64,000 bases of DNA from contig CM060733.1 of NCBI GenBank assembly GCA_030704615.1, positions 24,802,001 to 24,866,000 on the forward strand, read 5' to 3'. Positions 49,641-59,370 of this stretch are shown one piece after another. Below the pieces are notes generated by a model. The model was given only the letters and a program-made list of their open reading frames with translations. It did not search any database and was not told the origin of the DNA. Origin of the DNA: Takakia lepidozioides. Lineage: Eukaryota; Streptophyta; Takakiopsida; Takakiales; Takakiaceae. Both the position numbers and the translations under genes were made by a program. Every line of letters begins with the position of its first letter. Within the stretch, counting starts at the first letter, position 1.

Positions 49641-52580
49641 ATTCCCGCCATACCTAGCTTGTCAACTACACCATCTTCAACGGAAACTAAAATGCAGGCG
49701 TTTAATCCGTCGGTACTTTCGCCGGATTCAGGCAGCGCCCCTGTCAAATCCTCCCCACCCCTTTTGGATAGGAGACAAGGCGAAGTGGCTCTTAGTCTCG
49801 TCAGAGTTTCTCTTTTAGATTCCTTTGTGCATTGACGACTAGTGTGTTGGTAACCAGGGAATGATAGCCTCGGTGTTTTTATTTTTGGTGAAATTTTGCA
49901 CTTTTTCGACCTCAAAAAAACAAATCGAATATTCTGTCGTAAATTCCTTGTTTTCTCATAGATGAAATCACCAAAATTCTCCAAAACAAATATAAATCTT
50001 GGATGAATTTGCCTAATATGGATGATATACATGGATGAAAATACAGAGAAAAATGATGATTTTGTCCAAATTTCAGTGGATGAACATAAATATGGCTATT
50101 TAGGGCCAGCATCCTTATCCTCCCGCTTACATGATAATAACTTGCGGTCACAAAGCAACTCCAATGTAATTTCAAGAAAAATAAGCACATTAATAATTAA
50201 CATGAATGGAGTGACGTGTATCTTATAATGGTTGTAAAGATTACGTTACTGCAACAAAATGTTTGGAATTGAATAAAACTTGTCCGTTTTTGCCGTAGTG
50301 GAGTCGCGAGTCGATACCAAGTTTGATAACCACTTCATCACCAACTCAGCAACTAGAGCGCTTCTCATAACACAATATCATATATGTGACTCAAGCATCA
50401 ATGCTATCAACTTGCTCGTCATATGTAACATCATCCGTGCGGCCCCAACCAAACCCTAATGCTGAAGACTCGGTATAAAACTCCTAAACATAACAACAAA
50501 ATTTATTTTAGTATGAATTCATATTGAAGTGGACATAACAAATACATAAACTCACAAACATAATATAAATATGTATGCTTAAACCAATAAATTAAAACTA
50601 ACCTTCATCCGCTGAACGACATTTGTGGAATTAACGTTCTTGAAAACGCCATACACGTCAAACGACTTAAGAAGTCTCAGAGTGTTGTGAGTCATCCCAG
50701 TATCAACCATCAATGCCGCAATCCATATAGAGTCAAAACATTGTCGTATCTTTATCAATACACGCTCTGCCTCACGGTCACGAATAATAGGCCATACATC
50801 CCAAGTCGGACAATGTCGACAAGTGTCAAATGACGGTGCTATGTACTATGGCCAATGTATTGAATGACCCTAGAGATCTTACTATCGTGACACTCAGCCA
50901 TCGGTACACCAGTGACAACAGATGTCAGCCTTAGGTCATGCCCCACCAGTACTGCCACATGCGACGGTCATATGCACCACAACCCGCCTCCAAATCACGT
51001 ACGGACAATCTTTGCGAGAGCTCGGCACCGAAGTAACAAACCGTGTGGCGTATGAATGTGGGCTAATAGGGACACGTATTGGTGCACGCATGTCAACATG
51101 ACCTGACTGTATAATATGAGCAATATCCACATTGACATCACCAGTCATAGAGACTGTACTATGAGCTGAAGTCATGTCGGGTATATCACTATGACCATGA
51201 ATGACTAGCTCAATACTCTCTAATGGCGCACCAAACTCATCATCAGTAAGAGGGGGTTGGACATTTGGGTCAGGAACGGGATCCATATTCTCACGATGAG
51301 GAACCTCATCATCATTATCATCAATAATAATGCGACTTGGAATGGAGGCTCCAAAGGTATAATTAAAGGACCAGCGATATCTTGATGCAACTCTCATACG
51401 ACTGTCTGACATACCGGTCGACTACCAGATCCACTGAAATGTAATTGTCATGTCCATGGGGTGGCTAGGTTGGAACAATGTCAGGGGCTCGACGACGTGG
51501 AGGCCTTGATGGAGGTCTACGATCTGGCTCAAAACCGAGGGGCAAACCGAAAGAGTCGCCTTCCATACTTTATTTTACGGTAACAATCATGTGGAGTCCA
51601 TCACAATTTTACATATTGACCCGCCAACACACAACAACAAACAAACATAAATCTTATATATATCAAAATAGTAGGATAGTCAAAATTTTAAATATTACAT
51701 GATTAGGTATTATATTCTTATTCAATATGCGGGTCAGTTATAATATCTAATTGAATCCTTCATATATATTTTAATCTAGTGATGTGAGTCTAACTAGTAA
51801 TAGACTCTATAGAGTCAATACAAATTTCACATTGTGTATTAGAGATGGACCATCATTATTACTACCGTCCAAAACCATACATACAATTTGGTTGTCAGTA
51901 TGTCATAATATTTTAATCCACCACCTACTGAATAAGCATTGCTATGACAGTCCCATGTAATCAGTGACTCCGTCGGATAGAGCCCGCCACTGAAAGGAGG
52001 CAGTACCCGCAAGGGGAAGAGGTTCTTATTTACGGTAGCTTCAGTTGGCGTTATATATATATACATGACTCCGTTTGTTCTAATGCAACTTGCATAAATA
52101 ATATTCTTTCATGTTTAAACTAGTGTTGGACTGGCATATCACTTTGCGTCTAGGTAGTAGGTACGAGTAAGGGTATTGTAGAACATACCAGTTGGATATG
52201 TCTTGGGGGCTTATATCCCGGCTATACCCTGGACCCTCGGGTTTTGAACATTGGACCTACTCCCTACCTACCATACCAAACTAAATATGAACTACTTTCA
52301 TACTCGGCTTGAGATCCGTATTGAGGATTGATGATCCCAAGCTAGCATGGGTATGTGTAATGATACAATTTTTTTTGTGCTTATCCTCATTCACATTTGT
52401 GTATTAATGTAAAAAATAGCACTATATCTTTGCAAATTTTATTCAAAAAAAATAAAGAAATCATTCTCTACATATCGTATCTTTACACATATATAATATA
52501 TACTCTTAATATGTTCATACCATACATTTGCACATGTAGACCTAGTATCTCCATTTAAAATTTAATTTATTCATGCCTAG
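49641..52580. other. AT-rich stretch between the minus-strand gene and the first Gypsy LTR
   Basis: Clearly more AT-rich than the rest of the window (runs such as cataatataaatatgtatg near 50560 and acacatatataatatatac near 52485). Apart from the coding block at 50605-51570 I see no gene. Open frames near 49640-49830 on both strands may include the missing first exon of the minus-strand gene. Confidence 0.45.
50605..51570 (-). pseudogene. Unrecognised minus-strand coding block, probably decayed or TE-derived
   Basis: Read on the minus strand, an open segment from about 51570 to 50936 includes a possible start at 51412 (MSDSRMRVASRYRW) and an Asp/Pro-rich middle (IIIDDNDDEVPH). It stops at 50936. 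In shifted frames the text still looks protein-like down to about 50605: MAECHDSKISRVIQYIGHS, then TWDVWPIIRDREAERVL and FDSIWIAALMVDTGMTH. This suggests a once-continuous protein broken by one or two shifts, or exons with short introns. I cannot place it in a family. The repeat-rich neighbourhood makes a transposon origin plausible. Confidence 0.35.
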
Positions 52581-53190
52581 TGTCACGGACATAGCCCAGA
52601 GGAACTTACCAGGAGTAAATATCAGAAGTTACCAAGTTACCATGTTACCAAAAGTTACCATGACTTACCCTGATTTACCATGATCTACCATGATTTACCA
52701 TTACTTACCAAGTTACCAGGAGTTTACCAAATTTTTAAGAGTAACTTAGGAAACTACTCAGAAAGCTTCATTTGAAGGAAACTTCTCCATCAAGATACCT
52801 CATTTGTTTAAGGAAGTTTCTCCATCAAGAAACCTTTGTTTAATCTTGGAAACTTCTCCAGCAAGCAACCTCCATAGGGGAAGCTTCTTAGGGAAGCTTC
52901 TTAGTAGCCAGTATATATAGGAGGCGAGACTGGACAGTCTTCAGTCTCGCCAACGCCAGTTCAAGCTACTCTTGTTTCCAGTTCCCAGTACTCCAGTCCA
53001 GTTCCCAGTACCCTAGCCTAGTTTCCAGTATCTGGTACTCTAGTCGAGTTTCCAGCATTCCAGTATTCAAGTCGTGTTCTAATATCTTGTACTCTTGTTC
53101 ATTGTTATAAAGATCGTCTTGATTCCTATTTACTCATCGTACATTCGGCCACGCCGACCTTTGTGTTCAGTCATGTTCTCGTCCTTGACA
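52581..53190 (+). repeat. 5' LTR of a Ty3/Gypsy element
   Basis: Begins TGTCACGGACATAGCC and ends GTCCTTGACA, giving the TGTCA...TGACA inverted termini expected of an LTR about 610 bases long. A gag open frame starts 39 bases downstream. No matching 3' LTR is visible in the window. Confidence 0.75.
52608..52735. repeat. TTACCA-motif array inside the LTR
   Basis: TTACCA or close variants (ttaccatg, ttaccaag, ttaccagg, ctaccatga) occur about a dozen times in 130 bases near the LTR's 5' end, the U3 side where promoter elements lie. Confidence 0.75.
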
Positions 53191-53228
53191 GTTTGGCGAG
53201 ACTGCAGTTTGTTCTTTAGTTAGTTAAG

Positions 53229-54107
53229 ATGGAAGGCACATTTGCGGAAATGGTCACCACATTGCAGAGTCTTCAGCTCCAGATGCAAAAACTTCGTGTC
53301 TCTACTGCCCAACTACAAGCTAATCAGTCTCAAGACCTTGGCAATGCTCTCAACAATTTGCAACAACAAATTTCAGAGTTGAAGGAGTCGAACAATAGAT
53401 CTTCAACCTTACGAGTCCCTACTACAACAAATCATACTGCAACGGTTCATCCAAATCTTCAACAGATTATAAGGGAACCAAAGGTCAGCATGCCCGAGAA
53501 ATTTGATGGGACGAGATCAAGATTTCGCGGTTTTGTTCAGCAAGTACGATTGTTCCTACGACTACATCCACAACGCTACTCTGATAAAGATATTCAAGTG
53601 GGATTTGTGGGCACCTTTCTATCAGACACTGCCCTATCTTGGTTTGCACCGCTATTAGAGAAAAATTCGCATTTACTATACAATTTTGAAGCGTTCATGT
53701 CCGAGTTCACTGCAACGTTTGGAGAGAATGATAGAGAGAGAAATGTAGAGACAAATATGCGAAATCTTCGACAAGGAGCACGTCCAGCTTCCGTTTATGC
53801 TACCGAATTTCGACAACTTGCGTGCGACCTTGACTGGAATGAGAAGAGCCTCATTAGTCAGTTTCGATGTGGCCTAAAAGATGATGTTAAAGATTTGTTG
53901 TTGACAATGCCAAACGTGAGTACACTGAGCGAATTCATCACCCAAGTCATTGCATGCGATAATCGTTTGTTCGAAAGACGTCAAGAGAAGCGATCCGGAT
54001 GGTCGACGACGCACCATGTCGCTGCTACTACGGCACCAAATACAACGATCCATCAGACATCCGGTAATGATCATATGCATCTGATGCTGTCCGATTCAAG
54101 CCATTGA
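53229..54107 (+). CDS. Gag polyprotein (Retrotrans_gag) of a truncated Ty3/Gypsy element
   Basis: Open frame of 292 codons from ATG 53229. Residues about 7-55 form a Gln/Leu-rich coiled coil (LQSLQLQMQKLRVSTAQLQ). A capsid-like domain follows (KVSMPEKFDGTRSRFRGFVQQVRLFL near 90-120; FVGTFLSDTALSWFAPLLEK near 125-150; FEAFMSEFTATFGENDRE; ASVYATEFRQLACDLDW; FRCGLKDDVKDLLL), the usual Ty3/Gypsy gag order. It is cut short: normally a zinc knuckle and pol follow, but at about 54128 the sequence changes into the repeat bordering the minus-strand Gypsy element, suggesting that later insertion removed or displaced the rest. Confidence 0.85.
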   Translation: MEGTFAEMVTTLQSLQLQMQKLRVSTAQLQANQSQDLGNALNNLQQQISELKESNNRSSTLRVPTTTNHTATVHPNLQQIIREPKVSMPEKFDGTRSRFRGFVQQVRLFLRLHPQRYSDKDIQVGFVGTFLSDTALSWFAPLLEKNSHLLYNFEAFMSEFTATFGENDRERNVETNMRNLRQGARPASVYATEFRQLACDLDWNEKSLISQFRCGLKDDVKDLLLTMPNVSTLSEFITQVIACDNRLFERRQEKRSGWSTTHHVAATTAPNTTIHQTSGNDHMHLMLSDSSH

Positions 54108-54129
54108 CGCCACATGAAAAACAAAGACG

Positions 54130-54727
54130 GCTGTCGTGCACCTAAGCATCATGCCACAACATACATCGCTGTCCACCACACAATCTAAGCACACAATCCT
54201 AGAAAGCTATACCACAATGATAAGAGATGAGAAATGAGAGAAGTAGAAGACAATGAAAGCTCTCAAAGCATGAAGCAATCACATGAAGAACAAGCCCTAG
54301 TCCTTCCAAGTGAAATCCACTCTATCACATAAACTAAGTCAAGCCAAGGGCACCTTTGCTAAATGAATCCACCCTACAAAGCCCTCAACACACTCCCTCT
54401 CAATACCTAGAGCTATGGAGGTGAGAGAAGCTCATGGAGGCTCAACTACAAGAAGATGAGCCTCCTCAACACTCACAAGGGGAAAACCTATCTCCATGTC
54501 TCAAGTGAGGCTCGACACCTCACTTGGCATGTGAGACCAAATGAAGTCCCAACACACAAAATATAAATATAAATATCTAAAATGTCCTAGTTAACTAGAA
54601 GTAGGTAATTCTAGATAACCACGACTAAAACCATGACAGCTGTCATGCACCTAAGCATCGTGCCACAACATACATCGATGTCCACCACACAATCTAAGCA
54701 CACAATCCTAGAAAGCTATACCACAAT
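54130..54727. repeat. 598-bp segment with 89-bp direct terminal repeats (LTR of the second Gypsy element or a TRIM-like unit)
   Basis: 54130-54218 and 54639-54727 match at 86 of 89 positions (gctgtcrtgcacctaag ... gctataccacaat). Read on the minus strand each copy begins TGTGGTATAG and reaches TGCAYGACA, i.e. TG...CA termini. Just outside the right copy the minus strand has CTTGGGGGGCGAT, a good polypurine tract for the minus-strand Gypsy element, so the right copy starts its 3' LTR. Whether the whole 592 bases is one LTR with a duplicated end, or a miniature element with 83-base LTRs, cannot be decided here. Confidence 0.6.
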
Positions 54728-54982
54728 CGCCCCCCAAGCTGGTGGTTAGGTCCCTCTAACTCCAGATAGCTACAAGATGTAATAGCCACAGCCGTACTAA
54801 GTCCTCTATCACTGTCCCTATTGTACTCAAACTCTATAGACCAAGAGGCCGGGTACAAGAGCAACCCCATCGTTAGTTGCCGTCTTGCAATCTGTGAACT
54901 TGAGTCAGGATCTCGTGTGTTGGTCTCCTAGTAGCTTGGCCTTGCATTTCTTGTTAGCATTCCATGGTTGTATCCACTCCCA

Positions 54983-55744
54983 CTATCCAATGCAATACGG
55001 ACATAACCAATCCCCATCAGGAACCATCTCAAGAGGTGGAGTCAAGCATCCCATATGCCAACCTCTAGAGCATCGATCACACACCAGCATGGTGGCTGCC
55101 CCTCTAGCAGACCCACTCAACATGCATTTCAAACTTGCAGATACCACTGCCAGGTTTGGGTCAATCCTGCCATTGACATTCGGAAGGTGACATGGCACAC
55201 AATTATGCACATGGTCCTTTCAAATTATGCCATCCCAACCCTCCAAGACCAAGACGCCTGAGGGCAAAACCTCTCGAACCCTCAAAATAACACGTCCTGC
55301 AGTCACATCCAATGTCGTAGGAGCAGTCTGCTGCAGATAGACATAGTCACCAGGGTTGAATCTCCGAACCCCAGGACGATAGCCCCCACCACGTATGGTA
55401 GCATACCTCAACGTATCACGATGTTGTGCAATGGCAAGGTTCTCGAAAGCCATGGGCATGACTTTCTTGAACAACTCTGCACGCTGCTCACATGCACGTG
55501 CCCACACGTCCGGATCGTCAAGGTTAAGAACTGTAGTAGCTTCTCTGCGAATGGATGTAGGCAAATCCGGCTCTCGGCCAAAGAGAAGAAAGTATGGTGA
55601 GAAGGAGGCAAGTGATGCTTGCTTGCTGAATCTATAGCCCATGGCTAACCAGGGTAACTGAAAGTCCCAATCTCCTAGGTGTCCCTTCTGCAAGCCATAC
55701 TTGCGCAAACCCCTCTTTACTGTCTGAACAACTCTCTCTGTCAA
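54983..55744 (-). pseudogene. Integrase C-terminal part plus PHD-like zinc finger
   Basis: 55744-55220 continues the integrase core after a one-base shift (ADGLTERVVQTVKRGLRKYG; later GDYVYLQQTAPTTLDV, typical of the Gypsy integrase C-terminus). After one TGA (55222-55220) the same frame runs on to 54983. It shows a PHD pattern: LKC-x12-CDRCSRGWHMGC-x14-CPYC, with the usual MLVCDRC start and the P-x-G-x-W-x-C end. The first zinc-binding Cys of the C4HC3 set appears as Ser (SLKC); a CVPC pair lies further upstream. PHD fingers usually bind histone H3 tails. In Gypsy elements a chromodomain often occupies this place, so the finger may guide integration. Confidence 0.75.
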
Positions 55745-55754
55745 GCCATCGGCC

Positions 55755-56294
55755 TCAGGATGATCCCGAAGAAGTGGTGCGGTGGTCTATCAAGGCCTTG
55801 TCATACAAAGCCTGAAACTCCCCCAAGAACTCTCTCCCTTGGTCCGTGAGTACCTCAGCTGGAGCACCGAATCGGCTAAGCACACAATCCAAGAATACAT
55901 ACGCAGCTCCCTCACTAGCCTTATCAGGCAATGGAACCAACTCAATCCACTTGGAGAAGTGCTCCACCATCACCAACACGTACTTGTTGTGGCGCATGGT
56001 CAGTGGCAACGGCCCTGCGAAGTCAAGACTCCACCTGTAGCCCAATCCCATGATCGGAAGAGGGTGCAATTGTGGAGTAGGGGCGTTGAATGAAGCACGC
56101 ACCCTGTCACACACCATGCACCTAGCCACAAATTGTTGCACCTCTGTGTGCATACCACGCCACCAATACTGCCCCTGCAGTAGACTATGAGTGCGTCGCA
56201 TCCCAAAATGCCCCAACTCCTCATGGGCATGCCGTACTAACCGTGCCCGCTGTGTCGGGTGAGGCACAATCCTCACTCGACCATCCTCCCACAC
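55755..56294 (-). CDS. Integrase zinc-binding and catalytic core
   Basis: Integrates the retroelement cDNA. The HHCC domain reads HEELGHFGMRRTHSLL ... CMVCD. The catalytic core starts at WSLDFAGPLP (first Asp). LTDQGREFLGEF holds the second Asp, and the Glu region falls at the point of damage. The frame ends at 55755 because of an extra base in a TTCTT run near 55769-55774; homologous sequence resumes in the next frame. It is continuous with RNase H upstream in element order. Confidence 0.85.
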   Translation of the reverse strand: MWEDGRVRIVPHPTQRARLVRHAHEELGHFGMRRTHSLLQGQYWWRGMHTEVQQFVARCMVCDRVRASFNAPTPQLHPLPIMGLGYRWSLDFAGPLPLTMRHNKYVLVMVEHFSKWIELVPLPDKASEGAAYVFLDCVLSRFGAPAEVLTDQGREFLGEFQALYDKALIDHRTTSSGSS

Positions 56295-56548
56295 TCGGAG
56301 CAGGTGTGTCCCCTCTACTTGAACCTCTTGGCTCGTTGTAGGATCCGATCCCTCTCATTGGCAGTCATAGTGGCTGCAGTGTCTCCAGTGCGGAGGTAGT
56401 CCAACACAACTGAATCCTCATGTATATCTTTGGCGCCACCTTGCTCATTGCTGGCCTCAGGGTCCTCAGACACTTGATCTACAGTCATCCCTGTTGCAGG
56501 TCCAACCTGGCCTTCCGCTGCCAAGATACACAGAAATGCAGATGCATG

Positions 56549-57952
56549 TCATCCGGGCACCATCTCCTCGTCCGTCTCACCATGCCACCAAGCTCCAGTG
56601 TCATCCTGCTGGCTCGTGCATGGATTGCATCTCAACCCATCTGCATTGCGATTGACCAAACCCGGTCGATGCACCACCTGAAAGTCATACTCTTGAAGGA
56701 TGAGTACCCACCGTGCAAGCTTCCCCATAAGCTTATCTGACTCCATCAACCACTTGAGTGGTTGGTGATCCGTGACAAGGGTGAAGAGATTGTCGTATAG
56801 ATAGCACCTGAAGTGTGCCACGGCCCACACTGCAGCTAAGCATTCTCCCTCATATGAGCTATACTTAGACTCTGCAACGTTGTTTGATCGGCTAGCATAA
56901 GTCACTACGAACTCTCTTCCCTCATCATCCACCTGTGTGAGCACCGCTCCAAACCCCAGCATGCTCCAATCTGTATGCAGCTGAAAAGGACGCCCCCTGA
57001 TAGGTCGTCTCAAGATGTGCGCCGAGGTCAACCTCGCCTTGAGCTCTTGAAAAGCTTGTTCTTGCTCATCTTCCCACTGCCACTCCTGGTCCATCTTGGT
57101 CAGCTTGGTTAGAGCCTTTGCAATGGCACTAAATCCCTTAACAAACTGTCTATAATAGTTTGCTAACCCCATGAAAGCTCGAACTCGGCTCACATCCGTG
57201 GGGCGTGGAACCTGTGCAATGGACTCTACCTTGGTCTGCTGTACCCCCAATCCTCCAGGATATATCATGTGACCCAGATACTCAATCTGGTTGTGGAAAA
57301 ACTTGCACTTTCCCGGATGTAACTTCAATCCGTGCGCCCTCAAGCACTCAAATACCCCCTGAAGGTGTCTCTCATGCTCTTCCACCGCAGCACTAAAGAT
57401 GATGATGTCATCTATGTAGCACCAAGCAAACTCCACCCCTGCTAGAATCCTGTCCATGACTCTCTGAAACTCTATCGGAGCGTTATTAAGCCCAAATGGT
57501 AAGAACCGCCACTGGTATAGGCAATCCTTCCCGTGCTCATTGATCCCCCAGAATGCCGTCTTTTGCTTATCCGCCTCCTTGATCGGCAACTGGTGATATC
57601 CGGATCGTAAATCCAACGTGCTAAAGACCTTGGCATGCCCAATGGCATCAAAGATCTCCTCTGGTGTTGGCATGGCATACCTATCGGTCTGACGATTTAC
57701 AGGCTGGTAATCACCGCACATACGTCTCTCCGTCCAATTGCCAAAGACATCATTCTTGGCTGGCATCACTGTGGCTGAAGCATACTCTCCCCCAGATAGC
57801 TCCACCAAACCAGCCTCCCAAAGGTCCTGAGTTCTCATCTGAATCAAGGACCTCTCCATGTCACTGTATTTATAGGGTCTCCAAAAGATTGGCGTGTCAG
57901 TAGCCAATTCAATGCGAATCTCTTGACCTTTCAGTGCTCCTAAGTCCTTCAA
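56549..57952 (-). CDS. Reverse transcriptase and RNase H of the DNMT-bearing Gypsy element
   Basis: Open for 467 codons, and the frame extends further upstream to about 58100 (RNCFAFSLKDLGALKG). RT motifs: MCGDYQPVN at about 78-86, STLDLRSGYHQLPI at 111-124 with the first catalytic Asp, LPFGLNNAP at 151-159 and YIDD at 179-182. RNase H: LHTDWSMLGFGA (Asp 328), YEGECLA (Glu 370) and TDHQPL (Asp 395). All key residues are present, so the enzyme looks intact. The frame closes at 56549 in an acidic linker, and the integrase restarts at 56294. Ordering and motif spelling are Ty3/Gypsy. Confidence 0.93.
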   Translation of the reverse strand: MKDLGALKGQEIRIELATDTPIFWRPYKYSDMERSLIQMRTQDLWEAGLVELSGGEYASATVMPAKNDVFGNWTERRMCGDYQPVNRQTDRYAMPTPEEIFDAIGHAKVFSTLDLRSGYHQLPIKEADKQKTAFWGINEHGKDCLYQWRFLPFGLNNAPIEFQRVMDRILAGVEFAWCYIDDIIIFSAAVEEHERHLQGVFECLRAHGLKLHPGKCKFFHNQIEYLGHMIYPGGLGVQQTKVESIAQVPRPTDVSRVRAFMGLANYYRQFVKGFSAIAKALTKLTKMDQEWQWEDEQEQAFQELKARLTSAHILRRPIRGRPFQLHTDWSMLGFGAVLTQVDDEGREFVVTYASRSNNVAESKYSSYEGECLAAVWAVAHFRCYLYDNLFTLVTDHQPLKWLMESDKLMGKLARWVLILQEYDFQVVHRPGLVNRNADGLRCNPCTSQQDDTGAWWHGETDEEMVPG

Positions 57953-58100
57953 ACTGAAGGCAAAGCAATTCCTGTAAGCCCTTAGGAACCACCGTATACG
58001 TCGTCTCTCTCCTCCGGTGACAATGGGTCCAATGTCAGGCTCCCAATTGTCCTCCGTAACTGCAACCTTAAGTCCAATGGGCTTAGAGGTAGAGGACGCG

Positions 58101-58399
58101 TCCCGTGGTTGCTATGCCGCAACCTCTTGAGCAGTACTCCCTGCCTGCTCAGTCAATGACAAGGCCTCATCCTGCCCCATCATCTCATCCTTGAGGACCT
58201 CATCAACCCGAGAAGAATCCCCAACCTCATCCATCACAGCTGCCTTGGCTGCCAACTCCTTCTGAACCTCGAGCACCTCCCATGTGTGCCATGGATGCGG
58301 CCTGCACCTCGTGGTCCTCACCTGCTCGCCCCCACTCGCTGCATGTACTGTCTCGGTAGGCAGGGAGACCATGAAGGGAAGTGTACTCCGTACTTTGCG
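58101..58399 (-). pseudogene. Linker between methyltransferase and reverse transcriptase
   Basis: Acidic, Ala/Glu-rich sequence in the frame of methyltransferase motif X, with no recognisable domain (LEVQKELAAKAAVMDEVGDSS). It ends at a stop at 58112. The reverse transcriptase frame is already open from about 58100, so one shift separates them. Confidence 0.5.
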
Positions 58400-59370
58400 C
58401 TGCTCGGCCATAGCCAAGCTGATAATCCAGGTCAAGCAATTGAGATCCATTGCTTGTCCCAACACCTGACGACGTGATGCCTCAGAAAGAGATAGCACCG
58501 CCGTGGTACCAGTAGTAAAACCCATCGCCCGCTCACGCTCGTCAGCATTGGGCTCCACTAATTGTTGCAACTGGCTATCCCACAAGAGGCCAGGTCCACC
58601 ATCCCGAAAAGCATGGGATCCTGGGAAGCTGAGCAGTGTAGATAATGCTGCTCATGGTTGACCCACCCTGTTGACCACTGCCAAAGGCGAACGGTCATCG
58701 TGTCTCACACGTTGAGACTGCCTCCCTGTGTCCAAAATGCTATCCACTGTGAGGTGTGCTGGCCGCTGCACCCCATCAAATGCACGCTTGAGCAGTGCGG
58801 GTGGCATCAAGTTAGTCCACCATAGCCGTGGACGATGAGCCCATGACCCCACTGCAGCTGCATCCAACAACACTGCTGACCCAAGCCACGACCGGACTTG
58901 ATACCCACTGGCCATCAACCTGGCCCGAGAATCACCCATCAGTGGCACATTCTCCAAGATGTATGCTGGAGATACAGCTTGGTGAAGTTGCAAGTGGCGC
59001 AAAATCCACACCATCTCCCAAAACAGACCCGTCCTCGAGTCTCGCAATCCATTGTCATGCCCGGCTGATGAATGCCCTTGGCAGGGCCAACCTGCCACTA
59101 CCAGATCAATGGAGCCAACCCGCTCCAAATCCTGCGCCCCCAACAACGAAATGTCTGCTGGCAAGGCTTGTTGGTATCCACGAACTGCAGACACTGGCAA
59201 CAAATCAGGGTACTGCTGTACCAACTAAGCAACATGGCGCAGTGAGACGCGTCGTGCAGTCTCATCTCTCTCCACATACAGGTAACGTCGAACTCGTACA
59301 CCTGCCTGCAGTACTGCAGCCAATCCAGTGCTGATCCCGCCAAACAAGTCCAGAAGACATATGCCTTCAT
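58400..59370 (-). pseudogene. Cytosine-5 DNA methyltransferase domain carried by the Gypsy element
   Basis: Would transfer a methyl group from S-adenosylmethionine to cytosine C5. Motifs in canonical, unpermuted order: I, CLLDLFGGISTGLAAVL (from about 59359), SAM binding; IV, VAGWPCQGHSSAG with the catalytic Cys at about 59083-59081; VI, YILENVP; VIII, SWAHRPRLWW; IX-like, ADERERAMGFTTG; X-like, RRQVLGQAMDLN (near 58460). It is about 320 residues long, catalytic domain only, with no host-type N-terminal PWWP, BAH or chromo domains; motifs IX and X recall DNMT3-type enzymes. Two lesions: an in-frame TAG at 59227-59225 between motifs I and IV, and a frame change near 58640 before motif IX. It lies between protease and reverse transcriptase, in frame with the protease-side open frame (59869-59225), so it was made as part of pol. 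Confidence 0.88.

Noticed and set aside
49423-49835. Plus-strand open frames as a separate small gene
   Set aside because: They overlap minus-strand open frames near the expected first exon of the minus-strand gene and have no continuing exon on the plus strand.
58828-59334. Plus-strand open frame of 168 codons
   Set aside because: Antisense shadow of the methyltransferase domain.
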